Assembly: GCA_964496575.1 (NCBI GenBank)
Contig: CAZCAC010000042.1
Span: forward strand, 1-64,000
From: CAZCAC01 sp964496575
GTDB taxonomy: Bacteria; Planctomycetota; UBA1135; GCA-002686595
Direction: 5' to 3'
DNA: 64,000 nt
Below, piece after piece: positions 1 to 12,238 of this stretch. How positions within the stretch are numbered: position 1 is the first letter of the stretch; each line of letters opens with the position of its first letter. The notes beneath the pieces were generated by a model. That model did not search any database. It was not told where the DNA came from and saw only the letters and a list, made by a program, of their open reading frames with translations. The position numbers and the translations under genes are program-made.

Positions 1-569
1 TTCTTCTCGACGTCGAGAAGAAGGACGACGACACCGAGAAGGTCGACGTCGAGAAGAAGGAAGACGACACCGAGAAGGTCGATGTCGAGAAGAAGGACGA
101 CGATACCGAGAAGGTCGACGTCGAGAAGAAGGAAGACGACACCGAGAAGGATGACGTCGAGGAAGAGGTCGAACTTCTCGAGAAGAAGGACGACGTCAAG
201 AAGAAAAAGGATGGCGATCAGAAGAAGGAAGACGGCGACAAGAAGAAGAAGGAGGAGGAAGAAGAGAAAGAGACCGAGGTCCGCTTCGAGATCAAGGTCC
301 CGACCAACGCCGAGCTGGCGGAGAACCTGAAGGGCCACCTGCTGCTGGTGCACGGCGAGGTCGACAACAACGTGCACCCCGCCGGCACCATCCGCCTCGC
401 CGACGCCTTGATCAAGGCGAACAAGCGCTTCGACATGATGATCCTGCCCGGGCAGCGCCACGGTTTCGGCGCCTACACCGGCTACTTCAACCGGATGAGG
501 TGGGAGTACTTCGCCGAGCACCTGCTCGGGGACTACCAGACCGGAGCCGACATCAACTATCGGGAGTGA
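1..569 (+). CDS. S9 family (DPP IV/prolyl oligopeptidase-like) serine peptidase, C-terminal part
   Basis: This is the 3' end of a gene that begins before the window, open from base 3 to a TGA at 567-569. The last ~90 residues match the end of the S9 alpha/beta-hydrolase domain. HGEVDNNVHP carries the expected catalytic Asp, and LPGQRHGFG carries the catalytic His. The end, YFNRMRWEYFAEHLLG, is also typical. The nucleophile Ser would lie upstream. Just before the last core strand (NLKGHLLLVHGE) sits a highly charged insert of roughly 85 residues, built from 12-residue repeats of the type DVEKKDDDTEKV and then Lys/Glu runs. Known S9 enzymes have only a short loop here. The protein probably cleaves peptides outside the cytoplasm, but no signal peptide can be checked. 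Confidence 0.85.
   Translation, partial: LLDVEKKDDDTEKVDVEKKEDDTEKVDVEKKDDDTEKVDVEKKEDDTEKDDVEEEVELLEKKDDVKKKKDGDQKKEDGDKKKKEEEEEKETEVRFEIKVPTNAELAENLKGHLLLVHGEVDNNVHPAGTIRLADALIKANKRFDMMILPGQRHGFGAYTGYFNRMRWEYFAEHLLGDYQTGADINYRE
9..152 (+). repeat. Four 36-bp in-frame tandem repeats (DVEKK[D/E]DDTEKV)
   Basis: Four consecutive 36-bp units start at 9, 45, 81 and 117. They encode DVEKKDDDTEKV and DVEKKEDDTEKV alternately, with synonymous changes such as gac/gat, and the last unit ends in Asp instead of Val. A degenerate fifth unit follows from 153. The array may extend left of the window. Confidence 0.9.
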
Positions 570-598
570 TCCGGAGACCGGACGGCTCCCTAACGAGA

Positions 599-646
599 CG
601 CAGGGCGTTTCCAGATACCCCTCCGGGTCCCTGGAGACGCCCTGCG
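599..646. terminator. Hairpin between convergent genes (candidate bidirectional terminator)
   Basis: Bases 599-614 pair with 631-646 to form a 16-bp stem with a single G-T wobble and a 16-nt loop. It lies between the stop of the peptidase (569) and the stop of the facing lipoprotein gene (676). There is no clear T-run, so its role as a terminator is inferred from position. Confidence 0.5.
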
Positions 647-675
647 CGTCGTGTGGCGGTCGCCCCGCCCTGGTA

Positions 676-1074
676 TCACGCCCCCATCGAGCTGAGCGTG
701 ATGTTCACCGTCCCCTCCTCGGTGAACTCCTGGACCCCGACGGTGATCATCCCGTCCTCGACGGGGATGGCGAACGCGCTCATGCGGCCGAGCTCGCAGC
801 GCTCGTTCAAGACCTGCGGGCTCATCGCCTTCAGCTCCTCGCGGTAGAACTCGAAGACCTGGTCGAACGAGTCGGTCGTCGTGTACTGCTCGAGGCTGAC
901 CCCCATGAAGCCGCCGGGCGTCGAGCCTTGCATCATCTCGCCGGGCTTCGAGTTGGCGTAGCGGGGGATGGCGCTCATCGAGGGGCCGTGATTCTCCGCA
1001 CAGCCGGCGAGGAGAACCCCGGCGAGGGCGAGCGCGGAGAGGAAATAACGGAATCGGGAGCCTCTGGCTGTCAT
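676..1074 (-). CDS. Small predicted lipoprotein of unknown function
   Basis: The 132-residue product starts with a lipoprotein signal: a basic n-region (TARGSRFRYF), a hydrophobic stretch and the lipobox LLAGC, which would place the mature Cys near residue 25. The mature part is about 108 residues and rather polar. It has alternating segments (VEDGMITVGVQEF, EEGTVNITLSS) that look like a small beta-rich fold. GAGGAC lies a few bases upstream of the ATG. It diverges from the next gene and converges with the peptidase. I do not recognise the family. Attachment to a membrane is inferred from the lipobox only. Confidence 0.7.
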   Translation of the reverse strand: MTARGSRFRYFLSALALAGVLLAGCAENHGPSMSAIPRYANSKPGEMMQGSTPGGFMGVSLEQYTTTDSFDQVFEFYREELKAMSPQVLNERCELGRMSAFAIPVEDGMITVGVQEFTEEGTVNITLSSMGA

Positions 1075-1298
1075 GGGTCTGTCCTCGGAGTGGGAGCTGG
1101 GGATAACGTTCTCATCCTGCCGATGCCGTCCCGGACTTGAGGTCGATTCCGTTCTCGCGCTCCGGCGGCGCCGCCGGAGCGCGGAGGACCGCCCCAGCGC
1201 ACTTCACCGCTTCTCTCCCTGATTCGTCCAACTTCCTGCAAACATCCGACCCCCGACGGCGCAGGGGTGGGCGATCGGAACTCGACCGGAGGTATTCC

Positions 1299-3074
1299 AT
1301 GTCGCTCAAGAGACTCGTGCTCACTCTCTCCCTGTTCGCGCTTCCCTCTGCGGGCCTCTCCCTGGCCCAGGACGCACCTCCCCCCGAGCGATGGATCCCC
1401 GACGAGGCGCTCCTCTCGCTGGAGCTGGCCCGTCCCGCCGACCTGCTCGGCCTCTTGCGCGACGAGGAGGTCACCCAGCTCATCACCTCTTCCACCGGCT
1501 GGCTCGCCTTCCGTGAAACGGACGATTACCGGGAGCTGCAAGGTGTCGTCACCTACCTGGAAGGCGCCCTGGGGCTCGACTGGCGTACGGCGCTGGAGCG
1601 ATTGACCGGTGGCGGGATCACTCTCGCGATCGGTCCGAACGAGGACGCCCTGGTGATCGTCGAGGCGCTGGACGCAAAGCTCCTCGATCAGCTGCACGAT
1701 ATCCTGCTGGTGATCGCTCGCGGCGAGGCGGCGAAGGCGGGCGACGACACCCGCGTCCGCTCGACGCGGCGTGGCGAGCTCGACATCTGGAGCTTCAATG
1801 GGAAAGAGGCCCACGCGATCCTGGGCAACCGCTTCCTCTTCGCCAATCGGGCCGAGGTGCTCGACGCCGCGCTGGAGCTCGTCGAGGGCGGGCAGGACGG
1901 CAGCCTGGCGTCCTCGAGCTCCTACCAGTCCGCGCGCCGCACCGCCGGCGACGAGACCACCGCGCTCTTCTGGGCGGATCTCTCCAGGTTGAAGCACCAG
2001 CCTGGCCTCGCCCGCGCGCTCGACGAGGGTCGCGAGAATCCGATGGTGGCGCTCCTGTTCGCCGGCATCGCCGGGGCGCTGCAAGAGGCGACCTGGCTGG
2101 CGACGACGCTCGAGATCGAGCGCGACGGCGTCCACCTGGCGGCACGCGTCGACGGAACGGCGAGTGAACAGGCGGACGCGGCGACCTTCGCCTGGCCGGA
2201 AAACCCGGATACCGGTCCCCGGCCCAACCTCGAGGTCCCCGGCCGCATCGCCGCCGCGACCTTCTATCGCGACCTGCACCGCTTCTACGCGGGCAAGGAC
2301 GTGCTCTTCCCCGAGCGCACCTCGTCGCTGATCTTCTTCGAGAACATGATGGGGATCTTCTTCAGCGGGCGTGACCTGACCGACGAGGTCTTCGCCTCGA
2401 CGCGGCCCGACATCCGCGTGGTGGTGGCGGAACAGCGCTACGACGAGGAGATCGGAACCCCCGAGGTGCAGATGCCCGCGTTCGCCGCCGTCGTCGGCCT
2501 GCGCGACGTCGAGGAGTTCGGCGAGGTCCTCGAGGAGGCGTGGCAAAAGGCGCTCGGGCTGGTCAACTTCACCCGCGGCCAGGAGGCGCTGCCGGGGTTG
2601 ATCATCGACCGCGACCTGCACGGCGACACCAAGTACACCGTGGCCTACTTCTCGTCGAGAGGCGCCCTGGATCGCACCAGGCTGCACGAACGCTACAACT
2701 ACCGTCCGACCCTCGCGTTGCCCGGAGACTACTTCGTGCTGAGCTCCACCGACGCGCTGGCTCGCGACCTGATCGACGCGCTGGCCGCCGAGACGAGCCG
2801 CGCCGAGAGCCCGCTGTCCCGGGTGAACACGGTGCTGGAGATCGACGGCGCCCAGCTCAGCACCATCCTCGCGGCCAACCGTGAGGGGCTGGTGCGCAAC
2901 AACATGATCGAAGAGGGGAACAGCCGCGAGGCGGCGGAGACGGCGATCGACGTGCTGCTGAGCATCGCCGAGCTGGTCGGCCCCGTGTCCTTCTCACTCG
3001 GTGCCGATGAGAATCACACCACCGCGGACCTCGACGTTCGCCTGCTGCGCCCCGGCGCCACGCGGGCCCGGTGA
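1299..3074 (+). CDS. Secreted protein of unknown function, 591 residues
   Basis: The start at 1299 is chosen because GGAGGT at 1288-1293 lies five bases upstream of the ATG and a signal peptide follows directly (MSLKRLVLTLSLFALPSAGL, cleavage expected near SLAQ). The longer open frame from 1137 has neither. The mature protein is acidic, mostly alternating helix and strand, with no further membrane segment and no recognisable catalytic motif. It begins with RWIPDEALLSLELARPADLL, a phrase seen in planctomycete proteins that summarise an exported polypeptide of unknown role. It lies 21 bp before the DUF1800 gene and may be co-transcribed with the DUF1800-DUF1501 pair. Function is unknown. Confidence 0.75.
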   Translation: MSLKRLVLTLSLFALPSAGLSLAQDAPPPERWIPDEALLSLELARPADLLGLLRDEEVTQLITSSTGWLAFRETDDYRELQGVVTYLEGALGLDWRTALERLTGGGITLAIGPNEDALVIVEALDAKLLDQLHDILLVIARGEAAKAGDDTRVRSTRRGELDIWSFNGKEAHAILGNRFLFANRAEVLDAALELVEGGQDGSLASSSSYQSARRTAGDETTALFWADLSRLKHQPGLARALDEGRENPMVALLFAGIAGALQEATWLATTLEIERDGVHLAARVDGTASEQADAATFAWPENPDTGPRPNLEVPGRIAAATFYRDLHRFYAGKDVLFPERTSSLIFFENMMGIFFSGRDLTDEVFASTRPDIRVVVAEQRYDEEIGTPEVQMPAFAAVVGLRDVEEFGEVLEEAWQKALGLVNFTRGQEALPGLIIDRDLHGDTKYTVAYFSSRGALDRTRLHERYNYRPTLALPGDYFVLSSTDALARDLIDALAAETSRAESPLSRVNTVLEIDGAQLSTILAANREGLVRNNMIEEGNSREAAETAIDVLLSIAELVGPVSFSLGADENHTTADLDVRLLRPGATRAR

Positions 3075-3095
3075 TCCACTGACGGGAGCGCAGTC

Positions 3096-4439
3096 ATGGC
3101 GATGAAGACCATACAGCGGATCCGGGTGCGGCGCGACGGGATCGACCCCGCCTGGGCCTGGACTCCGTACGAGCCGGATGAGCGGCGCCCCTGGACTCTC
3201 CAGCGGGCCGGACACCTCCTCCGCCGGGCCGCGTTCGGCGCGACGTGGAACGAGCTCGCGCGAGCGCTCGAGGAAGGACCGCGGCGAACGGTCGACCGCC
3301 TCCTGCGACCGGAGGGCGAGGTCGACGCGTTCGCGGAGCAGTTCGACGAGTACGAGGTTGCCGCCACCGGCGGCGGCGACAGCGATGGCGTGCGCACCTG
3401 GTGGTTGCGGCGGATGATCGAGACGCCCGACACGCTGCGCGAGAAGCTGACGCTCTTCTGGCACGGGCACTTCGCCGCCGACGCGAGTCGGTGCAAGGAG
3501 GCACGGACGATGCAGCAGCACGTCACGCTGCTGCGACGGCACGCGCTCGGCTCCTACCGCTCGATGCTCGAGGAGGCGGCGCACGACCCGGCGGTGCTGC
3601 TCACGCTCGGGCACGACGAGAGCCGGCGTGCCCGGCCGCAGGACGGATTCGCGCGCGCGCTGCTCGGCGCGTTCACTGTGGGACCCGACCACTTCGCCGA
3701 AGCGGACGTCGCCGAGGCGGCGCGCGCGTTCACCGGCACCTTCGTGCTGCGCGAGCAGTTTCGCTTCGTCGAGCGCGAGCACGACCGGGGTGAGAAGGAG
3801 ATCCTCGGGTGTACGGGGGCCTTCACCGGCGAGGAAGCGGTGGCAGTCGCGCTGGAACACCGGGCCACCCCGAGAAACCTCGCGCGCAAGCTGTTCCGCC
3901 ACTTCGTCTCCGAGGCGGAAGAACCGGGCGAGGAGCTGATCGTCCCGCTCGCCGACGCGTTCGCGAAGGACCACGACGTGGGCCGGCTCGTCGAGACGAT
4001 CCTGCGCTCGAACCTCTTCTTCTCGGAGATCGCGTACCGGCAGCGCATCAAGGACCCCGTCGAGCTGGCCATCGGTCTCGTCCGCGGATTCGAGGGGATG
4101 GTCGCCACCAAGGCGCTCGCCCGCGACCTCGACCGGCTCGGCATGAGCCTCCTGCACCCGCCGACGGAACGGGGCTGGGTCGGCGGCCGCCACTGGCTCG
4201 ACCGCGTACGCCTCGGTCGCCGGCACGAGCTCGCACTCGCGCTCCTCGACGAGGCGGGTCACTACGCCGGCAAGCTCGACCCCGAGAAGCTGGCCCGTGA
4301 GCACGGGCGCGCCGATGCGGCGGGTGCTCTCCTTCGCTCGCTCCTGCTCCAGGACGACCTCACGAGCCAGGAGTCGTCGCCCGCCGCGCGACGCGCCGCT
4401 CGCACCCTGGTCACGCTCCCCGAGTTCCAGCTCGCCTGA
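3096..4439 (+). CDS. DUF1800 family protein
   Basis: The 447-residue product has the DUF1800 hallmarks: LLRRAAFGAT near residue 42, LFWHGHFA near residue 125, a central segment on an early growth-type fold, and a C-terminal TLVTLPEFQLA. DUF1800 proteins are common in Planctomycetota and their neighbours and almost always sit directly before a DUF1501 gene, as here (17-bp gap). Their biochemical role is not established. This copy is near the usual length and shows no clear signal peptide, since the N-terminus is charged (MKTIQRIRVRRDG). Family assignment is strong; function is unknown. Confidence 0.9.
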   Translation: MAMKTIQRIRVRRDGIDPAWAWTPYEPDERRPWTLQRAGHLLRRAAFGATWNELARALEEGPRRTVDRLLRPEGEVDAFAEQFDEYEVAATGGGDSDGVRTWWLRRMIETPDTLREKLTLFWHGHFAADASRCKEARTMQQHVTLLRRHALGSYRSMLEEAAHDPAVLLTLGHDESRRARPQDGFARALLGAFTVGPDHFAEADVAEAARAFTGTFVLREQFRFVEREHDRGEKEILGCTGAFTGEEAVAVALEHRATPRNLARKLFRHFVSEAEEPGEELIVPLADAFAKDHDVGRLVETILRSNLFFSEIAYRQRIKDPVELAIGLVRGFEGMVATKALARDLDRLGMSLLHPPTERGWVGGRHWLDRVRLGRRHELALALLDEAGHYAGKLDPEKLAREHGRADAAGALLRSLLLQDDLTSQESSPAARRAARTLVTLPEFQLA

Positions 4440-4456
4440 GCCGACGGAGATCTGCG

Positions 4457-5674
4457 ATGAAACAGAACCGCCGCGACTTCCTCCAGGCCGCCCTCGGCAC
4501 TTCCGCCTTCCTCGCGCTCGGCCATTCGAGCCCGCTCGCCCTCGCGCGGGCGACGCGGCGAGCGCGGCAGCGGGAGCGCGTGCTGGTGGTGCTGCAGCTC
4601 TCGGGTGGCAACGACGGCCTGAACACGGTGGTGCCGTACGGCGACGACGAGTACGGACGCAATCGCACCACGCTTCGTCTCGACGAACACGAGCTGCACC
4701 GGATCGACGACCACCTCGGCTTCCACCCGCGCATGAAGGCGCTGGCGCGCCTCTACCACGACGGGACCCTCAGCATCGTCCAGGGCGTCGGCTACCCGAG
4801 CTCGAGCCGCGATCACGCAGTCGCGATGCGAACCTGGTACACCGCCGATCCCGCGGACACCGGAGGTCGCACCGGCTGGCTCGGACGCGTGGCGGACGAG
4901 GTCGGCGGGCCGGAGGGGATCGACGTGCCCGCGGCCTTCGTCAGTCCGACGTCGCGGCCGCTGGCGATACGCGCGGAGCGCGCCTTGGTGCCCGGGATTC
5001 GTGATCTCGGTGACGTGGTCGGGAGCCGGGAGATCGAGACACCCTCGAGCCCGCGGCGGAAGGGCGGTGACGGCCCACTGCTGGAGTTCGTACGGGCGAA
5101 GAGCGAGGAGACGGCTGAGCTGCGCCGCGCCCTCCGGGAGGTCGCGGCCGACGCGGCTGGAGTTGCCGACTACCCCCGCTTCCGCCTCGCGGGCGATCTG
5201 CGGACGATCGCGCAGCTGATCCGCGCGGACCTAGGCATCTCCATCTTCTTCACCGAGCTGGGCGGAGACGGCTTCGGCGGTTTCGACAACCACGCCAACC
5301 AGCTCGGCAACCACTGCGCGCTGCTGCACCAGCTCTCCGAGTCGGTGGCGGCGTTCGTCGACGACCTGAAGCAGGCGAAGCTGCTCGACCGCGTGCTGCT
5401 CATGACCTTCTCCGAGTTCGGCCGCACGCTCGCCGAGAACGGTCGCCGCGGGACGGGCCACGGCGAGGCCGCTCCGGTCCTGCTCGCCGGCGGGCGGCTG
5501 CGCGGCGGTCTGTGTGGCGCCCATCCGAGCCTCACCGACCTCGACCAGGGCGCGCCGCGCTTCCACACGGACTTCCGTCGGGTGTACGCGACGGCGCTGG
5601 AGCAGTGGCTCGGCTTCGAGAGCGAGGCGGTGCTCGGTGGTGAGTACGAGCCCGTGAACATGCTCGGACCCTAG
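4457..5674 (+). CDS. DUF1501 family protein with a Tat-like signal
   Basis: The 405-residue protein opens with NRRDFLQAALGTSAFLALG, a twin-arginine-type signal, so folded export is likely. Downstream motifs typical of DUF1501, which has an alkaline-phosphatase/sulfatase-like fold, are LQLSGGNDGLNTVVPYGDD near residue 36, FDNHANQLGNH near residue 276, and a long segment around FSEFGRTLAENGRRGTGHG near residue 318. The His, Asp and Glu residues in these motifs are metal-ligand candidates by analogy with the superfamily. It follows the DUF1800 gene by 17 bp and the two are presumed co-transcribed. It converges with the rubrerythrin gene with only 10 bp between the stops. The substrate is unknown. 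Confidence 0.9.
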   Translation: MKQNRRDFLQAALGTSAFLALGHSSPLALARATRRARQRERVLVVLQLSGGNDGLNTVVPYGDDEYGRNRTTLRLDEHELHRIDDHLGFHPRMKALARLYHDGTLSIVQGVGYPSSSRDHAVAMRTWYTADPADTGGRTGWLGRVADEVGGPEGIDVPAAFVSPTSRPLAIRAERALVPGIRDLGDVVGSREIETPSSPRRKGGDGPLLEFVRAKSEETAELRRALREVAADAAGVADYPRFRLAGDLRTIAQLIRADLGISIFFTELGGDGFGGFDNHANQLGNHCALLHQLSESVAAFVDDLKQAKLLDRVLLMTFSEFGRTLAENGRRGTGHGEAAPVLLAGGRLRGGLCGAHPSLTDLDQGAPRFHTDFRRVYATALEQWLGFESEAVLGGEYEPVNMLGP

Positions 5675-5684
5675 GCCGGGTCCT

Positions 5685-6182
5685 CTACACCTGCACGAAC
5701 GCCGCCGCCTTGGCGCCGCAAATGGGGCACTTCTCCGGCGGTGAGCCGAGCTCGATGTGACCGCAGACCGGGCAGAGGTAGAACTCCGTCACGGCGAGAT
5801 CCTCGCCCTTCGCGGCCGCCTCCAGAGCCTTGGTGTAGAGCTCGGCGTGCACCGCCTCCGCCTTCACGGCGTAGCCGAACATGCGCTTCGCCTTGTGGCC
5901 CTCTTCCTCCGCCTTGGCCAGCATCGGCGGGTACATCTCCCGGTACTCGTGGGTCTCGCCGTCGATCGCCGCCTGCAGATTCTCCGCGGTGCTCTTGATG
6001 TGCCCGAGGGCCTTGAGGTGCCCGTTGGCGTGAATCGTCTCCGCTTCAGCGGTGGTGCGAAACAGCCTGGCGATGTTCGGCAATCCGTCCTTCTCCGCCT
6101 GCTCGGCGAAGGAGAGGTACTTGCGGTTGGCCTGGCTCTCGCCGGCGAAGGCCTCGGCGAGGTTCTCTTCGGTCGTGGTCAT
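5685..6182 (-). CDS. Rubrerythrin (diiron peroxidase with rubredoxin domain)
   Basis: The 165-residue protein has the standard rubrerythrin layout. The N-terminal ferritin-like four-helix domain carries Glu and ExxH ligands (AFAGESQANRKY, EAETIHANGH, GETHEYREMY, KAEAVHAELY). The C-terminal rubredoxin-like iron site has two CxxC pairs (CPVCGH and CPICGA). The family reduces hydrogen peroxide in the cytoplasm using electrons from NADH-linked carriers, and is linked to oxidative-stress defence in anaerobic or microaerophilic bacteria. AGGAGG lies seven bases before the ATG. It stands alone, upstream of nothing on its strand except the RND gene, whose stop is the previous minus-strand gene end at 6245. 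Confidence 0.95.
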   Translation of the reverse strand: MTTTEENLAEAFAGESQANRKYLSFAEQAEKDGLPNIARLFRTTAEAETIHANGHLKALGHIKSTAENLQAAIDGETHEYREMYPPMLAKAEEEGHKAKRMFGYAVKAEAVHAELYTKALEAAAKGEDLAVTEFYLCPVCGHIELGSPPEKCPICGAKAAAFVQV

Positions 6183-6244
6183 GTCGGTTTCCTCCTTTGA
6201 ACGCCGGAGAGTAGCCTATCGGCCGTCGCCGTTCCAACCGCTCG

Positions 6245-9384
<3,140 letters not shown>

Positions 9385-9388
<4 letters not shown>

Positions 9389-10668
9389 CGCGGCGCTCCG
9401 GCCTCGATCGTCTCGGCCCCACCCTCTTTCGCGATCCGCAGCGGCATGCCGGCGACCGCCGCACCCAGCTTGGTGGTCACGATCCGATCGCCGTCCTCGA
9501 GCCCCGTGGAGACGAGGACCGTTTCGCGCCCGGGGAAGGCGACCGTCACGGCTCGAATCTCCAGCCGGTCGTCCTCGTCGACGATCCAGACTCGATCGCC
9601 CTCGCGCAACAGCCGCCGGGGGAGCTGGACGACACCCTCCAGCAGGCGTCCTTCGATCTCGACGCTGACGAAGGAGCCGATCAGGAGCGGCGGCGCCCCC
9701 GAGTCCTCCTCGGCGAGCCCCAGAGGATCGGCGACCGCGGCGAAGAGGCGCGCCATCCGCCCCTCGGCCTCCACTTCTCCCGCCAGGCGGATCACCCGCC
9801 CGTCGCGCGAGATCCCCGGCCCCCAGGCGACCTTGTCGAAGACGCGCAGCGCCGAGCCTGATTCGCCGGCGAAGCGGGGGATCTCGATCCAGCGCAGCTG
9901 GTCGACGGGGAGCAGGAGCTCGAGCCAGTACTCGTCGGTGCCGACGAGGGCCGCCAGCCTGGTCTGGGTCGAAACCTGCGCCCCCAGGTCGACGCTGCGC
10001 GAGGCGATGATCGCGTTGAAGGGCGCGGTGACCTCGGTGCGTTCGAGATCGATCTCCGCCTTGTTCAGCGCGGCCTCGGCCGCTTCCACCGCGGCTTGCA
10101 CCGAGTCGAGCTGCGGCTTGCGCAGGACGAGGTCACGATCCTCTTCACGGATCGTCTCGCCGAGCAGCTCGTACTCGCTCTGGGCGATCGTCTGGTTGCC
10201 CACCTCGAGGCGGTGCAGGCTCTTCGCCTCGGCCAGGCGGCTCTTCTGCTGACGGACGATCAGCTCGTAGTCGGTCGGGTCGATGCGCAGGATCATCTCG
10301 TCCCTGGCGTACAACCGTCCCGGCACCCAGTCTTCGCTGATCTCGATCACCTCGCCGGCGACGCGCGGCTGCAGGTCGATCTTCACGGCGGGTTTCACCG
10401 TCCCCATCGCGTAGATGGCGGTGTTCACGTCAGAGCGGCGAGCGACCTCCACCTCGACCAGGCGCGCATTGCGACCGCCGCCCCGCTGGCGCTTCGCCTT
10501 GGGGCCGGTCTCGACCAGGTACCAGGTGACCCACGCGCCGCCGCCGAGCACGACGAGAGGCAAGAGCACCCCGATGATGACCGACAGGGCACTCCTGCCC
10601 GAGCGCTCGTTCGTGGAATCGAGCCGGCCGGTGGTGTCGCTCATCGAGTCCGTTGTTCGGTCATCCAT
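9385..10668 (-). CDS. RND efflux periplasmic adaptor (membrane-fusion protein, HlyD-like)
   Basis: This protein links the RND pump to the outer-membrane channel. An N-terminal membrane helix (SVIIGVLLPLVVLGGGAWV) follows a short polar tail. After it come the first half of a lipoyl-like domain (VKIDLQPRVAGEVIEI), a long alpha-helical hairpin rich in Ala, Glu and Arg, the second lipoyl half (ERTEVTAPFNAIIASR), and beta-barrel domains. The chosen start at 10668 (MDDRTT) overlaps the upstream stop by eight bases. Starts at 10689 and 10644 are also possible, and no strong ribosome site separates them. It overlaps the pump gene by four bases. Confidence 0.88.
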
Positions 10669-12151
10669 CGGTCGGTTCCATTCCGGCATCGGGGACAGCG
10701 TCGCGCTCCTCGCCAGTCTCCTCGTCGAGATGAGCCAGCTCGGGACGAGGCATCTCCCACCCGCCGGCGAGCGCCCGGCAGAGGTCGATGCGGTACTCGA
10801 TCAGCTGCCGCTCCGCTTCCAGTACGTTGCGCTGCAGCGCCTGGTTGGTCGAGAGCGTCTCCAGGACGCGGAGGTAGTCGACGGCGCCCTTGGTGTAGCT
10901 CTCGCGAATCCGCTCGATTACCTGGTCGGAGAGCTCGAGCTGGCGTTGCAGACTCGCGATCAGGTCACGTTGCTTGCGCTCGGTCACCAGCGCGTCCTCC
11001 ACCTCGCCGAGCGAGTCGAGGATCACCTGGCCGTAGTCGTGCAGTGACTCGGAGAGGACCGCGCGCGTCCGGTCGACCTCGGCGTCGCGCCGCCCGCCGT
11101 CGAGGATCGGTCCGACGAGGTCGGCGCCGAGCCCCGCCAGCCAGGTCTGGAAGAGGTCTCCGGGGTGGTCCGCCGAGGTGGAAGCCTGCGCCGAGAGGAA
11201 GAGGCGCGGATAGCGATCGGCGACGGCGACGGCGACGCGCCGGTCCGCGGCCATCACCCGGTAGTAGGCGTTCTTGACGTCGGGGCGCCGCTGGAGCAGC
11301 TCGATCGGGAGCCCGGTGTCGGGCAGCGGCGGCAACGTGATCAGCTGCGCCGCGCGCGGCGCGACGGGTTCGGTCGGCGAGCGGCCGAGGAGGATGGCGA
11401 GCTGGTGCTCCAGCACCTTCGCGCGCGCGCCCACGCGCTCGATCTCCCCCTGGAGCGATTCGATCAGCTGCCGCTGCCGCAGGACGTCCGCGGCGCCCGC
11501 CCGGCTCATCCGGAAGCGCAGCGTCACCAGCTCCAGCACCTGGCGGTTGGTCTCCTGCTGTCGCTTCAGGAGGTCCAGCTGGCCATTCTCCGCGACCAGC
11601 GCGTACCACGTCGTCGCCACTCCCGCGGAGAGGGTTATCGCGGCGGCCTGGAGGGCCTCGGCACTGGCGAGCACGTCGAGTCGCGCCGCCTGCGCTGCCG
11701 ACTCGATCCCGCCCCAGAGGTCGACCTCGAAGGAGGCCGCGAGCCCCAGTGAGAAGTCGTCGTTCCGGTCGGTGGAGAAGGAACCGTCGGCGAGCTCGCG
11801 GCGCGACCAGCTCGTGCCCGCACCGGCGCTGTAGTCCAGCGAGGGCCGGAGGTCCGCGCCTTCCCGCCGCGCGACCGCCTCGGCGCGAGCGAGTCGATCC
11901 CAGGCACCGCGCAGCTCGAGGTTCGATTCGAGCGCGAGTCCGACCAGGCGATCCAGCCCGGGGTCCTCGAAGGACCTCCACCACTCCTCCGGCAACACCG
12001 CGTCCCCCGTCGCGGTGAACTCCTCGGGAACGGGAACGGGCGGCTCCGGCCTGCGGGGCTCGGACCGACAGGAGTCGAGCCCGAGCAGGGTGACGCTCGG
12101 CAGGACCAGGGCGAGGAGCCGCGGCGGGATGGAGGTTCGTCGGGAAGACAT
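10661..12151 (-). CDS. Outer-membrane efflux channel (TolC/NodT-like)
   Basis: The product (about 496 residues) has the NodT/TolC pattern of two long alpha-helical repeats. Characteristic segments are EEWWRSFEDPGLDRLVGLAL near residue 50, LEVDLWGG and VATTWYALVAEN in the first repeat, and QRRPDVKNAYYRVMAADRRV in the second. The start at 12151 (MSSRRTS) begins a hydrophobic signal ending in LGLDSC. That Cys is a plausible but atypical lipidation site, because Asp sits at -2. An upstream ATG at 12190 would add 13 residues ahead of the signal and is less likely. It is the first gene of the efflux cassette and lies 88 bp downstream of the acetyltransferase stop, so it could share the sigma-kinase transcript. 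Confidence 0.88.
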   Translation of the reverse strand: MSSRRTSIPPRLLALVLPSVTLLGLDSCRSEPRRPEPPVPVPEEFTATGDAVLPEEWWRSFEDPGLDRLVGLALESNLELRGAWDRLARAEAVARREGADLRPSLDYSAGAGTSWSRRELADGSFSTDRNDDFSLGLAASFEVDLWGGIESAAQAARLDVLASAEALQAAAITLSAGVATTWYALVAENGQLDLLKRQQETNRQVLELVTLRFRMSRAGAADVLRQRQLIESLQGEIERVGARAKVLEHQLAILLGRSPTEPVAPRAAQLITLPPLPDTGLPIELLQRRPDVKNAYYRVMAADRRVAVAVADRYPRLFLSAQASTSADHPGDLFQTWLAGLGADLVGPILDGGRRDAEVDRTRAVLSESLHDYGQVILDSLGEVEDALVTERKQRDLIASLQRQLELSDQVIERIRESYTKGAVDYLRVLETLSTNQALQRNVLEAERQLIEYRIDLCRALAGGWEMPRPELAHLDEETGEERDAVPDAGMEPTDG

Positions 12152-12238
12152 GCGACCCGGTATTCTCCAACCTCGGGAAAGGCCGTTCAAGGAGGGCGCA
12201 GTGAAGCCACCGGAGAGGGGGATTCGCCGGTCACTCGA

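Noticed and set aside
9..152. Regular 36-bp repeats as a CRISPR array
   Set aside because: The units adjoin directly with no spacers and encode an in-frame repeat peptide.
82..330. 82-codon Arg-rich frame at the left end
   Set aside because: Alternative phase of the Lys/Asp repeats; only a consequence of the repeated codons.
1071..2687. Long minus-strand frame (538 codons) opposite the secreted 591-residue gene
   Set aside because: High-GC shadow of the plus-strand gene; no ribosome site or recognisable domain, and the plus-strand gene has a signal peptide and GGAGGT.
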